64,000 bases of DNA, from the NCBI RefSeq assembly GCF_000800015.1, contig NZ_JUGR01000001.1, forward strand, positions 310,001 to 374,000, read 5' to 3'. This document shows positions 44,755 through 52,080 of this stretch, piece after piece (position 1 is the stretch's first letter; the number at the start of each line of letters is the position of its first letter). The translations under genes and the position numbers were made by a program. Source of the DNA: Terriglobus sp. TAA 43 (GTDB lineage Bacteria > Acidobacteriota > Terriglobia > Terriglobales > Acidobacteriaceae). The notes beneath the pieces were generated by a model. It ran no database searches and was not told the DNA's origin. It saw only the letters and a list, made by a program, of their open reading frames with translations.

Positions 44755-47729
44755 AGCACTCTGCTTTTGGCGATAGGAAGCTCAATCCTCACCAGAGTAC
44801 CAGTAGCGGCGTTACTGTCCACCTGGAGAGTGCCGTTGAGCAGGGTGACACGTTCGCGCATGCCTGTCATTCCGAAGCCCCCGCCACCAGGTAGGTAAGT
44901 GCGAGGTTTCGCAGCTATTCCGCGGCCATCGTCTTTGATGATCAGAGTTACAGCATCCTCCATGCGAAATGCCGTTACTTTGGCCATGGAAGCCTCGGAG
45001 TGCTTGACGATGTTGTTCAGCGCCTCCTGAACAATGCGATACACGTTGATGCGAAGATCTTCTGGAAATGCGTCATCAATGTCCGCCAACTCTGTCTGAA
45101 TAGTGATTTCTGAAGCCTTCATGATTGTGGTGCAGAGTGCCTGGATGGCTCGCGTGAGTCCCAGGCGGTCCAGCTGGAAGGGGCGTAATGCATAGGATAT
45201 GGCGCGCGTCTCGTCGATCGCGGCGGAAGCCTCTCCGCTGATCTCTTCTACCGTCTGACGCTTCTCCTCTTCGGTGCGGACTTTTCCCTTTGAACGGAGA
45301 AGGAATTGCGCCAGATTATTAATAATGATGAGTCGCTGTCCGAGACTGTCGTGCAGCTCACCAGCGATGCGCCGTCGTTCACCTTCCTGCGAAGCAATGA
45401 GCTGTCGAGAGAAGTTTTGTTGGCGTTCCTGCGCTTGCTGCAATTGCCTGACGCGGAATAGCCACGCTGCCGAGACAAGCAGAACAAGAAGAATGACTGC
45501 ACCGGTAATAAACCACCAACGCCGGTAAAACGGGGGGATTACCTGTACGTGTAACACGGCATCCTGCCGACTCCGAATGCCATCGCTGTTCGTGGCAGAG
45601 ACGCGGAAGATGTAGTTGCCAGGGGGAAGATGCGTGTAATAGGCGGTGCGACGTAGTCCCACCTGTTGCCAATCGCCATCTACGCCATCCATCTTGTAGC
45701 GGAATGTCATCTGTTCTGGCTTCGTGTATCCGAGGGCGGTGTAGCTGACCTCAAGATTTGTCTGCCCAGGGCTAAGAACGACGGATTGCGGCTCAGATTC
45801 CGGCTTATTTTCTACACTCGCGGTTTCGATTGCGACACTCGGTGGCGTTGTCACTACGTGGACCTTGGCCGGGTCGACAATGGCGATACCCATCTGGGTA
45901 GGAAACCACAGCTTGCCTTCTCCGTCTGCAGATCCAGCAGGCCATAGGCCGCCATTGCATTCCGCACTGGCCATGCCGTCCGAACGGCCATAGGCGATGG
46001 ATGCCACCAGGGGCTGCTTACCGTCGGCAACCGCTGCCAGTTGCTCGCGAGACACTCGGTAAATTCCGCGGTTGGAACTGATCCAGAACCAGTGATGCGA
46101 GTCTTCCAGTATCTGAAACACGCCGCTATCGTAGAGGCCATTCTTCGTGTTGAACGTGACCCAACGGCCGTTGCGGAACCATCCCATGCCGCCGTCGTAC
46201 GTTCCTACCCAGATTTCGCCGTTTGAATCTTCTACGAGAGAACGGACGTTATTGCTTGGCAGTCCTTGTGCTTCTGTCCAACGTGACATTTGTCCGTTGT
46301 GGACGCGCGTTACGCCGCCATATCCACCCATCCATACATCATGATGACGATCCATCAGCACGACGCGAACATCGTCTGTTGCGAGGCCCTCAGCCATGGA
46401 CAGATGCTGTGCCGTGCCATCGCGCACGATGTACAGGCCACGCGGGGTTCCAAAAAACATGGCGCCGTCTGCTGTCTGCAGGATCACCTGTGCTGCGGTC
46501 GATGAGTCATCGAAGGGAAGAGCAGGCTTCTTCAGATGCCCGTTCACAAGTGTTCGGACACCGCCATGCGTTCCAACCCAGAGAACTCCATCCTTATCCT
46601 CAGTAATTGACGAGACCAATGCGGGAAGACCGTCAGCAAGCCCGAGGGTTCGGATCACTTTGCCGTTACGGATTTGCGATAGGCCACCGGGCCAACTTCC
46701 GGCCCACATATCTCCGGTTCGCGAATGAAATATGGGATACGTGTTATCGCTGACAAGTCCCTGCGGGCGTCCCAGTGTCATGATGAACTGGCGTTGGATG
46801 CGGAATAGGCCCTCGCCTTCCGCGCCAACCCAAGCATTTCCTTCGTTGTCTGTTCCAATCACCTGCAACCTGATGGGGTGTATTGCTCCCTCCACGGGCA
46901 GGAGCAACGTCCGCTCAAAGCGATAGGGTGAAATCTCTAAGTTCCAATCGGTGCCTGGCGCGCCGTGCAAAACAAAATAGTCCGGCGTTTTGCGGAATAC
47001 GGGAGGTTTATCACTGAGTCTCCCCATGCGACCGTCTTTCGTTGAAATCCAGGCATCCCCGTTTGCGTTGGCGGCAACGCCCATGACGGACGGGAGATCG
47101 GCGCTTGTGGGTGCAGCAAACGTGGCCAAATTGCCACGATTGAAAATCACAACCCGGTTTCCTTCGATTGTCCAGAAGCCTGATCCGACCCACGCCAATG
47201 CATGAAACTTGCGCGTCTCTGTGTTGAACGATTCGGGTTTAAATCGTTGCGAGGTTTCGTTCCAATGGAGCACCTTACCGTCTGATTCGACCCATACCTG
47301 GCCTTGTGGAGTCCCAGTAATGGCTTCGACGGAACGTGGTCGCATGCCATCCTGCTCGCCCATCGTTCGAAATTTGGTGCCGCGCCTGAGCATCACATTG
47401 CCATCTTCGCTGGTGAACCAAAGGTCCTCGCCGGGACCGCGTGACATACCTACGAATCGATTGCTGGTGATACCTGGAGTATTGCTTTTATCGAAGATCT
47501 GGAAATGGACGCCATCAAACTTGGCGATTCCATTCAACGTGGCAATCCAGAGGAACCCATCGGGAGTTTGTACAAGGCCACGTACGCTGCTCTGCGGTAA
47601 TCCTGAATCTGGTGTCCATTGCGTAAAGCGGTACTGCGCAGGCGTCGTATAAGTCGCGCAAGTAACAAGCAGCCACAGCGTAGCTAATTTCAAGAAAGCA
47701 GTGAATTGCAATCGTATTGAGTCCTTCAC
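44751..47729 (-). CDS. Sensor histidine kinase with reg_prop propellers and Y_Y_Y domain
   Basis: I choose the GTG start at 47727-47729 because AGGAGGG lies nine bases upstream and a signal-anchor follows (FLKLATLWLLVTCATYT). The ATG 87 bases further up lacks support. The roughly 992-residue protein has an N-terminal periplasmic sensor of about fourteen propeller blades (repeats like GLPQSSVRGLVQTPDGFLWI and GLPSNNVRSLVEDSNGEIWV), a Y_Y_Y domain (FRYKMDGVDGDWQQVG), one membrane helix (WWFITGAVILLVLLVSAAWLF), a HisKA_3 dimerisation site (GELHDSLGQRL, phospho-accepting His) and a HATPase domain (NNIVKHSEAS; DDGRGI; GFGMTGMRERV). Kinases with this front end usually sense extracellular polymers or their uptake. 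It is divergent from the RiPP precursor gene. Confidence 0.92.
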   Translation of the reverse strand: MKDSIRLQFTAFLKLATLWLLVTCATYTTPAQYRFTQWTPDSGLPQSSVRGLVQTPDGFLWIATLNGIAKFDGVHFQIFDKSNTPGITSNRFVGMSRGPGEDLWFTSEDGNVMLRRGTKFRTMGEQDGMRPRSVEAITGTPQGQVWVESDGKVLHWNETSQRFKPESFNTETRKFHALAWVGSGFWTIEGNRVVIFNRGNLATFAAPTSADLPSVMGVAANANGDAWISTKDGRMGRLSDKPPVFRKTPDYFVLHGAPGTDWNLEISPYRFERTLLLPVEGAIHPIRLQVIGTDNEGNAWVGAEGEGLFRIQRQFIMTLGRPQGLVSDNTYPIFHSRTGDMWAGSWPGGLSQIRNGKVIRTLGLADGLPALVSSITEDKDGVLWVGTHGGVRTLVNGHLKKPALPFDDSSTAAQVILQTADGAMFFGTPRGLYIVRDGTAQHLSMAEGLATDDVRVVLMDRHHDVWMGGYGGVTRVHNGQMSRWTEAQGLPSNNVRSLVEDSNGEIWVGTYDGGMGWFRNGRWVTFNTKNGLYDSGVFQILEDSHHWFWISSNRGIYRVSREQLAAVADGKQPLVASIAYGRSDGMASAECNGGLWPAGSADGEGKLWFPTQMGIAIVDPAKVHVVTTPPSVAIETASVENKPESEPQSVVLSPGQTNLEVSYTALGYTKPEQMTFRYKMDGVDGDWQQVGLRRTAYYTHLPPGNYIFRVSATNSDGIRSRQDAVLHVQVIPPFYRRWWFITGAVILLVLLVSAAWLFRVRQLQQAQERQQNFSRQLIASQEGERRRIAGELHDSLGQRLIIINNLAQFLLRSKGKVRTEEEKRQTVEEISGEASAAIDETRAISYALRPFQLDRLGLTRAIQALCTTIMKASEITIQTELADIDDAFPEDLRINVYRIVQEALNNIVKHSEASMAKVTAFRMEDAVTLIIKDDGRGIAAKPRTYLPGGGGFGMTGMRERVTLLNGTLQVDSNAATGTLVRIELPIAKSRVL

Positions 47730-47804
47730 TGCTATCGCCCTCCTGTGTCTTACAGGGAATGCCGCCATTCTACGATGACCGGAAGCTTTGAAAGAAAGCT
47801 GTCT

Positions 47805-47863
47805 ATGTGGAACCACACAGGTTGTTCATGTAGCGGTACATCCGGAACCGTGTAGCCACACGG
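47805..47863. promoter_or_regulatory. Cluster of TGTGG-AA-CCACA-type palindromes (copy 2)
   Basis: Three sites lie between the sensor kinase gene and grrA: 47805-47820 (ATGTGGAACCACACAG), 47828-47843 (ATGTAGCGGTACATCC) and 47848-47863 (CCGTGTAGCCACACGG, with perfect six-base arms). Centres are about 20-23 bases apart. The core TGTGGAACCACAC is identical to the one at 43608-43620. Position between divergent genes suggests joint control of the kinase/regulator operon and of the RiPP operon. Confidence 0.65.
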
Positions 47864-47912
47864 ATATTTTCCTGGTTGCAGGCTGCCTAGTATCGCAACC
47901 AAGGAGAACAAC

Positions 47913-48311
47913 ATGAGCGCCACAAAGCGCACTGCAACAGCTCTTGCACTACTACTTCCAGCCGGCGTTATGGGACTTTCTGCCGCGCTGGCCGTGAAGG
48001 GACTTCAGGCAACAGAGAACGCCGACAACGGCGGTTCGGTAGCAGATCGGCTTAGCGAAATTCGCAAGGCCGTCTCAAACAACATGCAGGATCACGCAAA
48101 CAAAACCGTAACAGACGCGAACGGCGTGAAGCTGACGCTGGCCGAGTGGCTGAACTTCGGTGGTGGCTTTGGCTGGCATAACGGCGGTTGGGGCAACGGT
48201 GGTTGGCACAACGGCGGTTGGGGCAATGGCGGCTGGCACAACTGGGGTAATGGCGGTTGGCACAACGGCGGCTGGGGCAACGGCTGGCACAACTTCTGGC
48301 ATAACTGGTAG
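47913..48311 (+). CDS. grrA: GRRM-type cyclophane RiPP precursor
   Basis: This 132-residue peptide starts after AAGGAG with a basic N-terminus and a hydrophobic stretch (ALALLLPAGVMGLSAALAV), so the leader contains an export or membrane-anchor signal. A polar leader follows to about residue 78. The C-terminus is a Gly/Trp/Asn/His repeat: W-x-N triplets start at Trp79, 88, 93, 98, 103, 108, 111, 116, 121, 125 and 129, mostly alternating WHN and WGN. The layout (leader, Gly-rich repeat C-terminus, radical SAM/SPASM gene directly downstream) is that of the rSAM-associated Gly-rich-repeat (GrrA) family. In the wider triceptide class, radical SAM enzymes link an aromatic ring to the side chain two residues on, forming three-residue cyclophanes, and W-x-N is a typical site. 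Size, signal and context make this a confident call. The mature product is unknown. Confidence 0.88.
   Translation: MSATKRTATALALLLPAGVMGLSAALAVKGLQATENADNGGSVADRLSEIRKAVSNNMQDHANKTVTDANGVKLTLAEWLNFGGGFGWHNGGWGNGGWHNGGWGNGGWHNWGNGGWHNGGWGNGWHNFWHNW
48174..48308 (+). repeat. In-gene tandem repeat of the RiPP core
   Basis: The core-encoding DNA repeats a unit of about 30 bases (GGCGGTTGGGGCAACGG, then TGGTTGGCACAAC and variants), encoding W-H-N-G-G-W-G-N-G-G. At least three units are close copies; the last ones are shortened (W-H-N-W-G-N, then W-G-N-G-W-H-N). Silent differences between units show that selection keeps the peptide pattern, while the DNA repeats should permit expansion and contraction by slippage. 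Confidence 0.85.
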
Positions 48312-48341
48312 CCACTTCGATCTCAGGCGGGAGAAATCATA

Positions 48342-49520
48342 ATGAGCACCAACACACGCATTCACACTATCGTTCTGCAGCCCACGCCGTTTTGCAATAT
48401 CCGTTGCAAGTACTGCTATCTGCCAACCCGCGATGACATCTCGACGATGAGTCTGGATACCATCGAAACGACTTTCCGCAGAGTATTTGAGTCGTCCTAT
48501 GCGGGCGAGCAGATCACCGTGATCTGGCATGCCGGTGAGCCGCTGGTGCTGCCGGTCTCGTATTACGAGGCGGCGTTCCAAGCCATCGAGCAACTGCGCC
48601 CTTCCGGCGTGAAGCTGCGCCATTCGTTCCAGACGAATGGAACGCTGGTGACCAAAGAGTGGTGTGATCTCATCCGTCGTTGGAATGTGGGTGTCGGCGT
48701 CAGCATCGACGGCCCCCGCGCCATGCATGATGCAAATCGTGTAACGCGGTCAGGCAAGGGAACCTTCGATAAGGCAATGCGCGGGGCTCGCCTGTTGCAA
48801 GCCGAAGGCATTCCTTTCCACGTGATCTCGGTTCTTTCGAAGGACGCGTTGCTGAAGCCGGCGGAACTGCACGCGTTCTATATGGAAGAAGGCATCCGCG
48901 ATGTTTGTTTCAACGTAGAGGAGTCTGAAGGTGATCACGTTTCGGAACTGATGCAGCAGGGACGCGATGCGACCAGACTGCAGTTCCAGCAATTCCTGCA
49001 GACGTTTTGGATGTTGTCACGCAAGACGCCGGGTATCAACTTCATCCGCGAGATTGATGGATTAATCACGCGTATCTTCCGCCCCGAGGAAGCGAACGTC
49101 GGCAATGACCAGGTGGAACCATTGGCCATGCTGAACGTGGACTGCAAGGGGAATGTGGGGACGTTTTCACCAGAGTTACTGGGCTATCGCAACGAGCGAT
49201 ATCACGATTTCTTGGTTGGCAATGTTCACACACACACGCTGGAGCAGATGTTACATAGCCCGGCGATGGCTGCGATGGTCGCCGATATCAACGCAGGTGT
49301 TGAGTCATGCCGGAAGGAATGTGACTACTTCTCCATCTGCGGTGGTGGGGCACCCGTCAACAAGCTTTCAGAGAACGGTACCTTCGCAAGCACGCAAACA
49401 TCGTTCTGCAATCTGGTGCAGATTACGCCCGCCGATCTTATCCTTTCGGCTTTCTCGCGGATGGAGCACTCGTTGACCGCTACCTTACAGCGCGGTAGCG
49501 AAGTTGCAGCCGCCGCCTGA
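48342..49520 (+). CDS. grrM: GrrM-type radical SAM/SPASM peptide maturase
   Basis: This 392-residue protein has the radical SAM cluster motif CNIRCKYC (Cys18, Cys22, Cys25) close to the N-terminus, the SAM-binding GEP motif (IWHAGEPL), and a C-terminal SPASM-type auxiliary cluster region (DCKGNVGTFSPE; CRKECDYFSICGGG; TQTSFCNLVQ). The stretch CGGGAPVNKLSENGTFAST is, as I recall it, diagnostic of the GRRM branch. The enzyme should use a SAM-derived radical to cross-link Trp (or Phe) rings in the GrrA core to a residue two positions away. It follows grrA by 30 bases with GGGAG before its ATG. It is cytosolic, so modification precedes export. Confidence 0.93.
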   Translation: MSTNTRIHTIVLQPTPFCNIRCKYCYLPTRDDISTMSLDTIETTFRRVFESSYAGEQITVIWHAGEPLVLPVSYYEAAFQAIEQLRPSGVKLRHSFQTNGTLVTKEWCDLIRRWNVGVGVSIDGPRAMHDANRVTRSGKGTFDKAMRGARLLQAEGIPFHVISVLSKDALLKPAELHAFYMEEGIRDVCFNVEESEGDHVSELMQQGRDATRLQFQQFLQTFWMLSRKTPGINFIREIDGLITRIFRPEEANVGNDQVEPLAMLNVDCKGNVGTFSPELLGYRNERYHDFLVGNVHTHTLEQMLHSPAMAAMVADINAGVESCRKECDYFSICGGGAPVNKLSENGTFASTQTSFCNLVQITPADLILSAFSRMEHSLTATLQRGSEVAAAA

Positions 49521-49562
49521 CACAAGACCCAACGCTGGACCCAAATTCACAAGGAAGACATC

Positions 49563-50276
49563 ATGCAAACGAAATTCAAGATCGCAGCAGTCGTCTCTGC
49601 CAAGCTCCTGCTTGTGAGCTGCCTACTGGCACAGAGCACACCGCAAACCGTGCAGCAGCCTGCTGCTTCAAACATTACCGACCAGCAACCCGACTTCGCT
49701 TCGAACGACGGACCATCCAGCACCGCACCGGTGTTATGGGTGTCCAGCGTGGAGGTGATGCGCAGCGCGCATGGCCCACAACTGGACGTTATCCGCGTAC
49801 GTGGCCTGGCATCGACAGAAGGCTGGGAATCAGCGCAACTTGTTCCGCTGACGCGTGGCATTCCTGCTGATGGCATGCTCGATCTGGCACTCGTTGCCGA
49901 TGCTCCGCAGGATGTCTTTGCGCCCACCGCTTATCCCGCAATCGAAGCTATCTTCACCATCGAACCCGGCCATCCGTTCAAAGGTGTGCGCGTTCACGGT
50001 GCTGCGAATCGAGTCACCTTGAACACGCTGCCTGGCTATGCGGTGTCTGCAACCGCACCGAAGGATTGCGTGGATTGCCAAGGCAAGATCTTCGTTGCGA
50101 AGGGACAAGCTGTTCCGGCAAACGCGAAGGCTGGTTTCGTGCGTGAAGAAGACCTGCCGCGCAATCTCCGCGTGATCCGTGAGGGCGACGGTCTGGGCAG
50201 CTTCGAATCAAACCCCAATCGCATGACCATCCTGCTGAACGAGCAGGGACAGATCATTACCGCTCTGTGGAACTAA
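49563..50276 (+). CDS. Exported protein of the RiPP operon, unknown function
   Basis: This 237-residue protein has a signal peptide (MQTKFKIAAVVSAKLLLVSCLLAQ; LVSC may be a lipobox). After a Pro/Gln/Ser linker comes a beta-rich domain (VLWVSSVEVMRSAHGPQLDV; IEAIFTIEPGHPFKGVRVHG) and a Cys pair in DCVDCQGK near residue 165, followed by FVAKGQAVPANAKAG. I do not recognise it. It is not the periplasmic binding protein usually listed with cyanobacterial grr genes. AAGGAAG lies before its ATG, and 42 bases separate it from grrM, so it is in the same operon. A role in export, processing or immunity is inferred only from context. Confidence 0.7.
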   Translation: MQTKFKIAAVVSAKLLLVSCLLAQSTPQTVQQPAASNITDQQPDFASNDGPSSTAPVLWVSSVEVMRSAHGPQLDVIRVRGLASTEGWESAQLVPLTRGIPADGMLDLALVADAPQDVFAPTAYPAIEAIFTIEPGHPFKGVRVHGAANRVTLNTLPGYAVSATAPKDCVDCQGKIFVAKGQAVPANAKAGFVREEDLPRNLRVIREGDGLGSFESNPNRMTILLNEQGQIITALWN

Positions 50277-50307
50277 CCCAGAGCAATTAACTCAAAGGAC
50301 TCAGATC

Positions 50308-50931
50308 ATGAAACGCAATAAACTTGCCATTGTCCTCGGCCTTGCAACTATGAGTTACGCCGTAGCTCATGCGCAAATGCCCACCGTTACCATTGACCCT
50401 TCGCGCCATGGCAATCTGGCCAGTGCGCAGGAGTCTGTCATCAGTGCTTATTCGCGCGTTACGGAAGCGCAGCGCGATAACAACGCGCACCTGGGAGGCC
50501 ATGCACAACGAGCCAAGGAGTTGCTCGAACAGGCAAACCAGGAGATCGGCCTTGCAGCTGATCAGGCTGATGCAAACCAGGGCGAAGCGGCTCCGCCACC
50601 CTCGTCTTCTGGCGCTCCGCCCGCTGCGACTCCCGCACCAGTGAACATCAACATCAGTGGCAACTGGACGATCTACGCGTATAACGTGGCTCAGCCGGGT
50701 AGCTCCCTGAAGCAAGTGCAGATCAGCCAGGATGGCAATGTCCTGACCGGTAACTTCCGGGGACCGAACCAGAAGGGCCACCTGCAGGGCTGGATCAATG
50801 GCAATCATGTTGAATTCAGCACCGACACCCACGACGTTCTTACATTCCGCGGCGAGGTTACTGCCGACGGAATGTCTGGTATGTACGGCATTCACGGAGA
50901 CCACGCCCCGTGGAAGGCGCAGCGCAACTAG
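50308..50931 (+). CDS. Exported protein of the RiPP operon with helical and beta domains
   Basis: This 207-residue protein has a signal peptide (ending in VAHAQ), a helical region (SAQESVISAYSRVTEAQRDN, then HAQRAKELLEQANQEIGLAA), a Pro/Ala/Ser linker (APPPSSSGAPPAATPAP) and a C-terminal beta domain (GNWTIYAYNVAQPGSSLKQV; GNVLTGNFRGPNQKGHLQGW; GEVTADGMSGMYGIHG) with the look of a small lipocalin-like or lysozyme-inhibitor-like barrel. The family is unknown to me. It follows the previous gene by 31 bases. A binding or carrier protein for the hydrophobic RiPP is a possibility, not shown. Confidence 0.7.
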   Translation: MKRNKLAIVLGLATMSYAVAHAQMPTVTIDPSRHGNLASAQESVISAYSRVTEAQRDNNAHLGGHAQRAKELLEQANQEIGLAADQADANQGEAAPPPSSSGAPPAATPAPVNINISGNWTIYAYNVAQPGSSLKQVQISQDGNVLTGNFRGPNQKGHLQGWINGNHVEFSTDTHDVLTFRGEVTADGMSGMYGIHGDHAPWKAQRN

Positions 50932-50991
50932 CGCAATATGGTGCCGGTGGGAACTTCCAGCCGCCGGCGCCTCCCAATAGGAAGGAATTCC

Positions 50992-52080
50992 ATGTCTACT
51001 TCGATTGCGGTCCTCGGCGCGTCTGGCTATGTGGGGAGCGCCCTTTGCGCGCATGTTCTCCGATCCGGAATCCTGGAACCCGGCGACCGGCTCCAGCTTG
51101 TAGGTCATGGGGAACCCTCATCCTATGGTCGTCTGCTTGCCATTCGCGCGGATCTACTGGATGCTTTTGATGATCTGCGCGTATCGATAGACGTGGCACC
51201 GCAGTTGGAAGACATTGAAGCAGACCTGGTCGTATTGACCGCGGGTGTTCCCATGCCTCCCGGCTGTACGGATCGTCGCGTCATGGGACGTGGCAATCTT
51301 CCCATCTTTCGAGATATTGCTAACGCATGCGGCAAACACCTTCCTACAGCAACATATCTCGTGGTGAGTAACCCCGTGGAACTCGCGGTGCAGGAGTTAT
51401 CTCGCACCATCGATCGCAAGCGAATTATTGGTATCGGTGCCGAGCAGGACTCACTTCGGTTCGCCCGCTCCATTGCGCGTAGTTTGGGAATTAGTCGACA
51501 TGATGTGCATGCCAGCGTGTGGGGCGAGCATGGTCGTCACATGATTCCCATGTGGCATTCCGTTCGTCTGCGCGGTGACGATGACAAGGTTTTCAAGTTG
51601 TTCTCTGAGCTGGAGTGGAGTGCGCAGCAGAAGCCGTTGATGGAACGTGTTGCTAACCTTCAGGAAGCATCACTGTTATATCTGCAAAATGAGGACATCG
51701 CCTCGGCCTATCATCTGGTAGAAGCCGCGCTTCCCGACGCACGCATCTTCATCGAGCCGTTTGTAACGGCAAGCGCGATTCATTCCACGCCTAACGCGAC
51801 AGCGAATGCAGTACTCAACATCATCCGTGCATGGAAGGAAGATGATGGACGTTGCGTGCACGCGCAAGTTATGTTGCAGGGTGAACTGCACGACATATCA
51901 TGTCCATTCGGTGTTCCTGTAAGTGTCGGTAGTAAGGGGTGGATATTACATCCCAACGGTGACAGTCACAACGTAAGTAGGGAAGAACTGGACGCATCGA
52001 TTCGCGGGATTCAGGATGCGCTTGCCGATGCTTCTGCCCCGCTGTCTGACCTATGGGAACGCTCTATCGCCAATGCATGA
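50992..52080 (+). CDS. Lactate/malate dehydrogenase family protein
   Basis: The start at 50992 (GAAGGA upstream) gives about 362 residues opening with the NAD-binding loop AVLGASGYVGSAL. The family markers VVLTAGVPMPPG, VVSNPVELAVQEL and the catalytic-His motif VWGEHGRHMIPMW are present. The usual GTxLDxxR segment reads GIGAEQDSLRF, so substrate preference may differ from classical malate dehydrogenase. It should reduce or oxidise a 2-oxo/2-hydroxy acid with NAD(H). It lies 60 bases after the RiPP-operon gene on the same strand; a metabolic or tailoring link is unproven. Its 3' end overlaps the convergent gene by 17 bases. Confidence 0.82.
   Translation: MSTSIAVLGASGYVGSALCAHVLRSGILEPGDRLQLVGHGEPSSYGRLLAIRADLLDAFDDLRVSIDVAPQLEDIEADLVVLTAGVPMPPGCTDRRVMGRGNLPIFRDIANACGKHLPTATYLVVSNPVELAVQELSRTIDRKRIIGIGAEQDSLRFARSIARSLGISRHDVHASVWGEHGRHMIPMWHSVRLRGDDDKVFKLFSELEWSAQQKPLMERVANLQEASLLYLQNEDIASAYHLVEAALPDARIFIEPFVTASAIHSTPNATANAVLNIIRAWKEDDGRCVHAQVMLQGELHDISCPFGVPVSVGSKGWILHPNGDSHNVSREELDASIRGIQDALADASAPLSDLWERSIANA

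Noticed and set aside
48174..48308. CRISPR or other DNA-level repeat array
   Set aside because: The repeats are in frame, have no spacers and encode a regular peptide core; they are part of grrA.
48075..48728. 217-codon minus-strand frame rich in Pro/Val/Ala
   Set aside because: It is the antisense of the grrA repeat and of the 5' end of grrM. Its composition follows from the repeat, and it has no ribosome binding site or family match.
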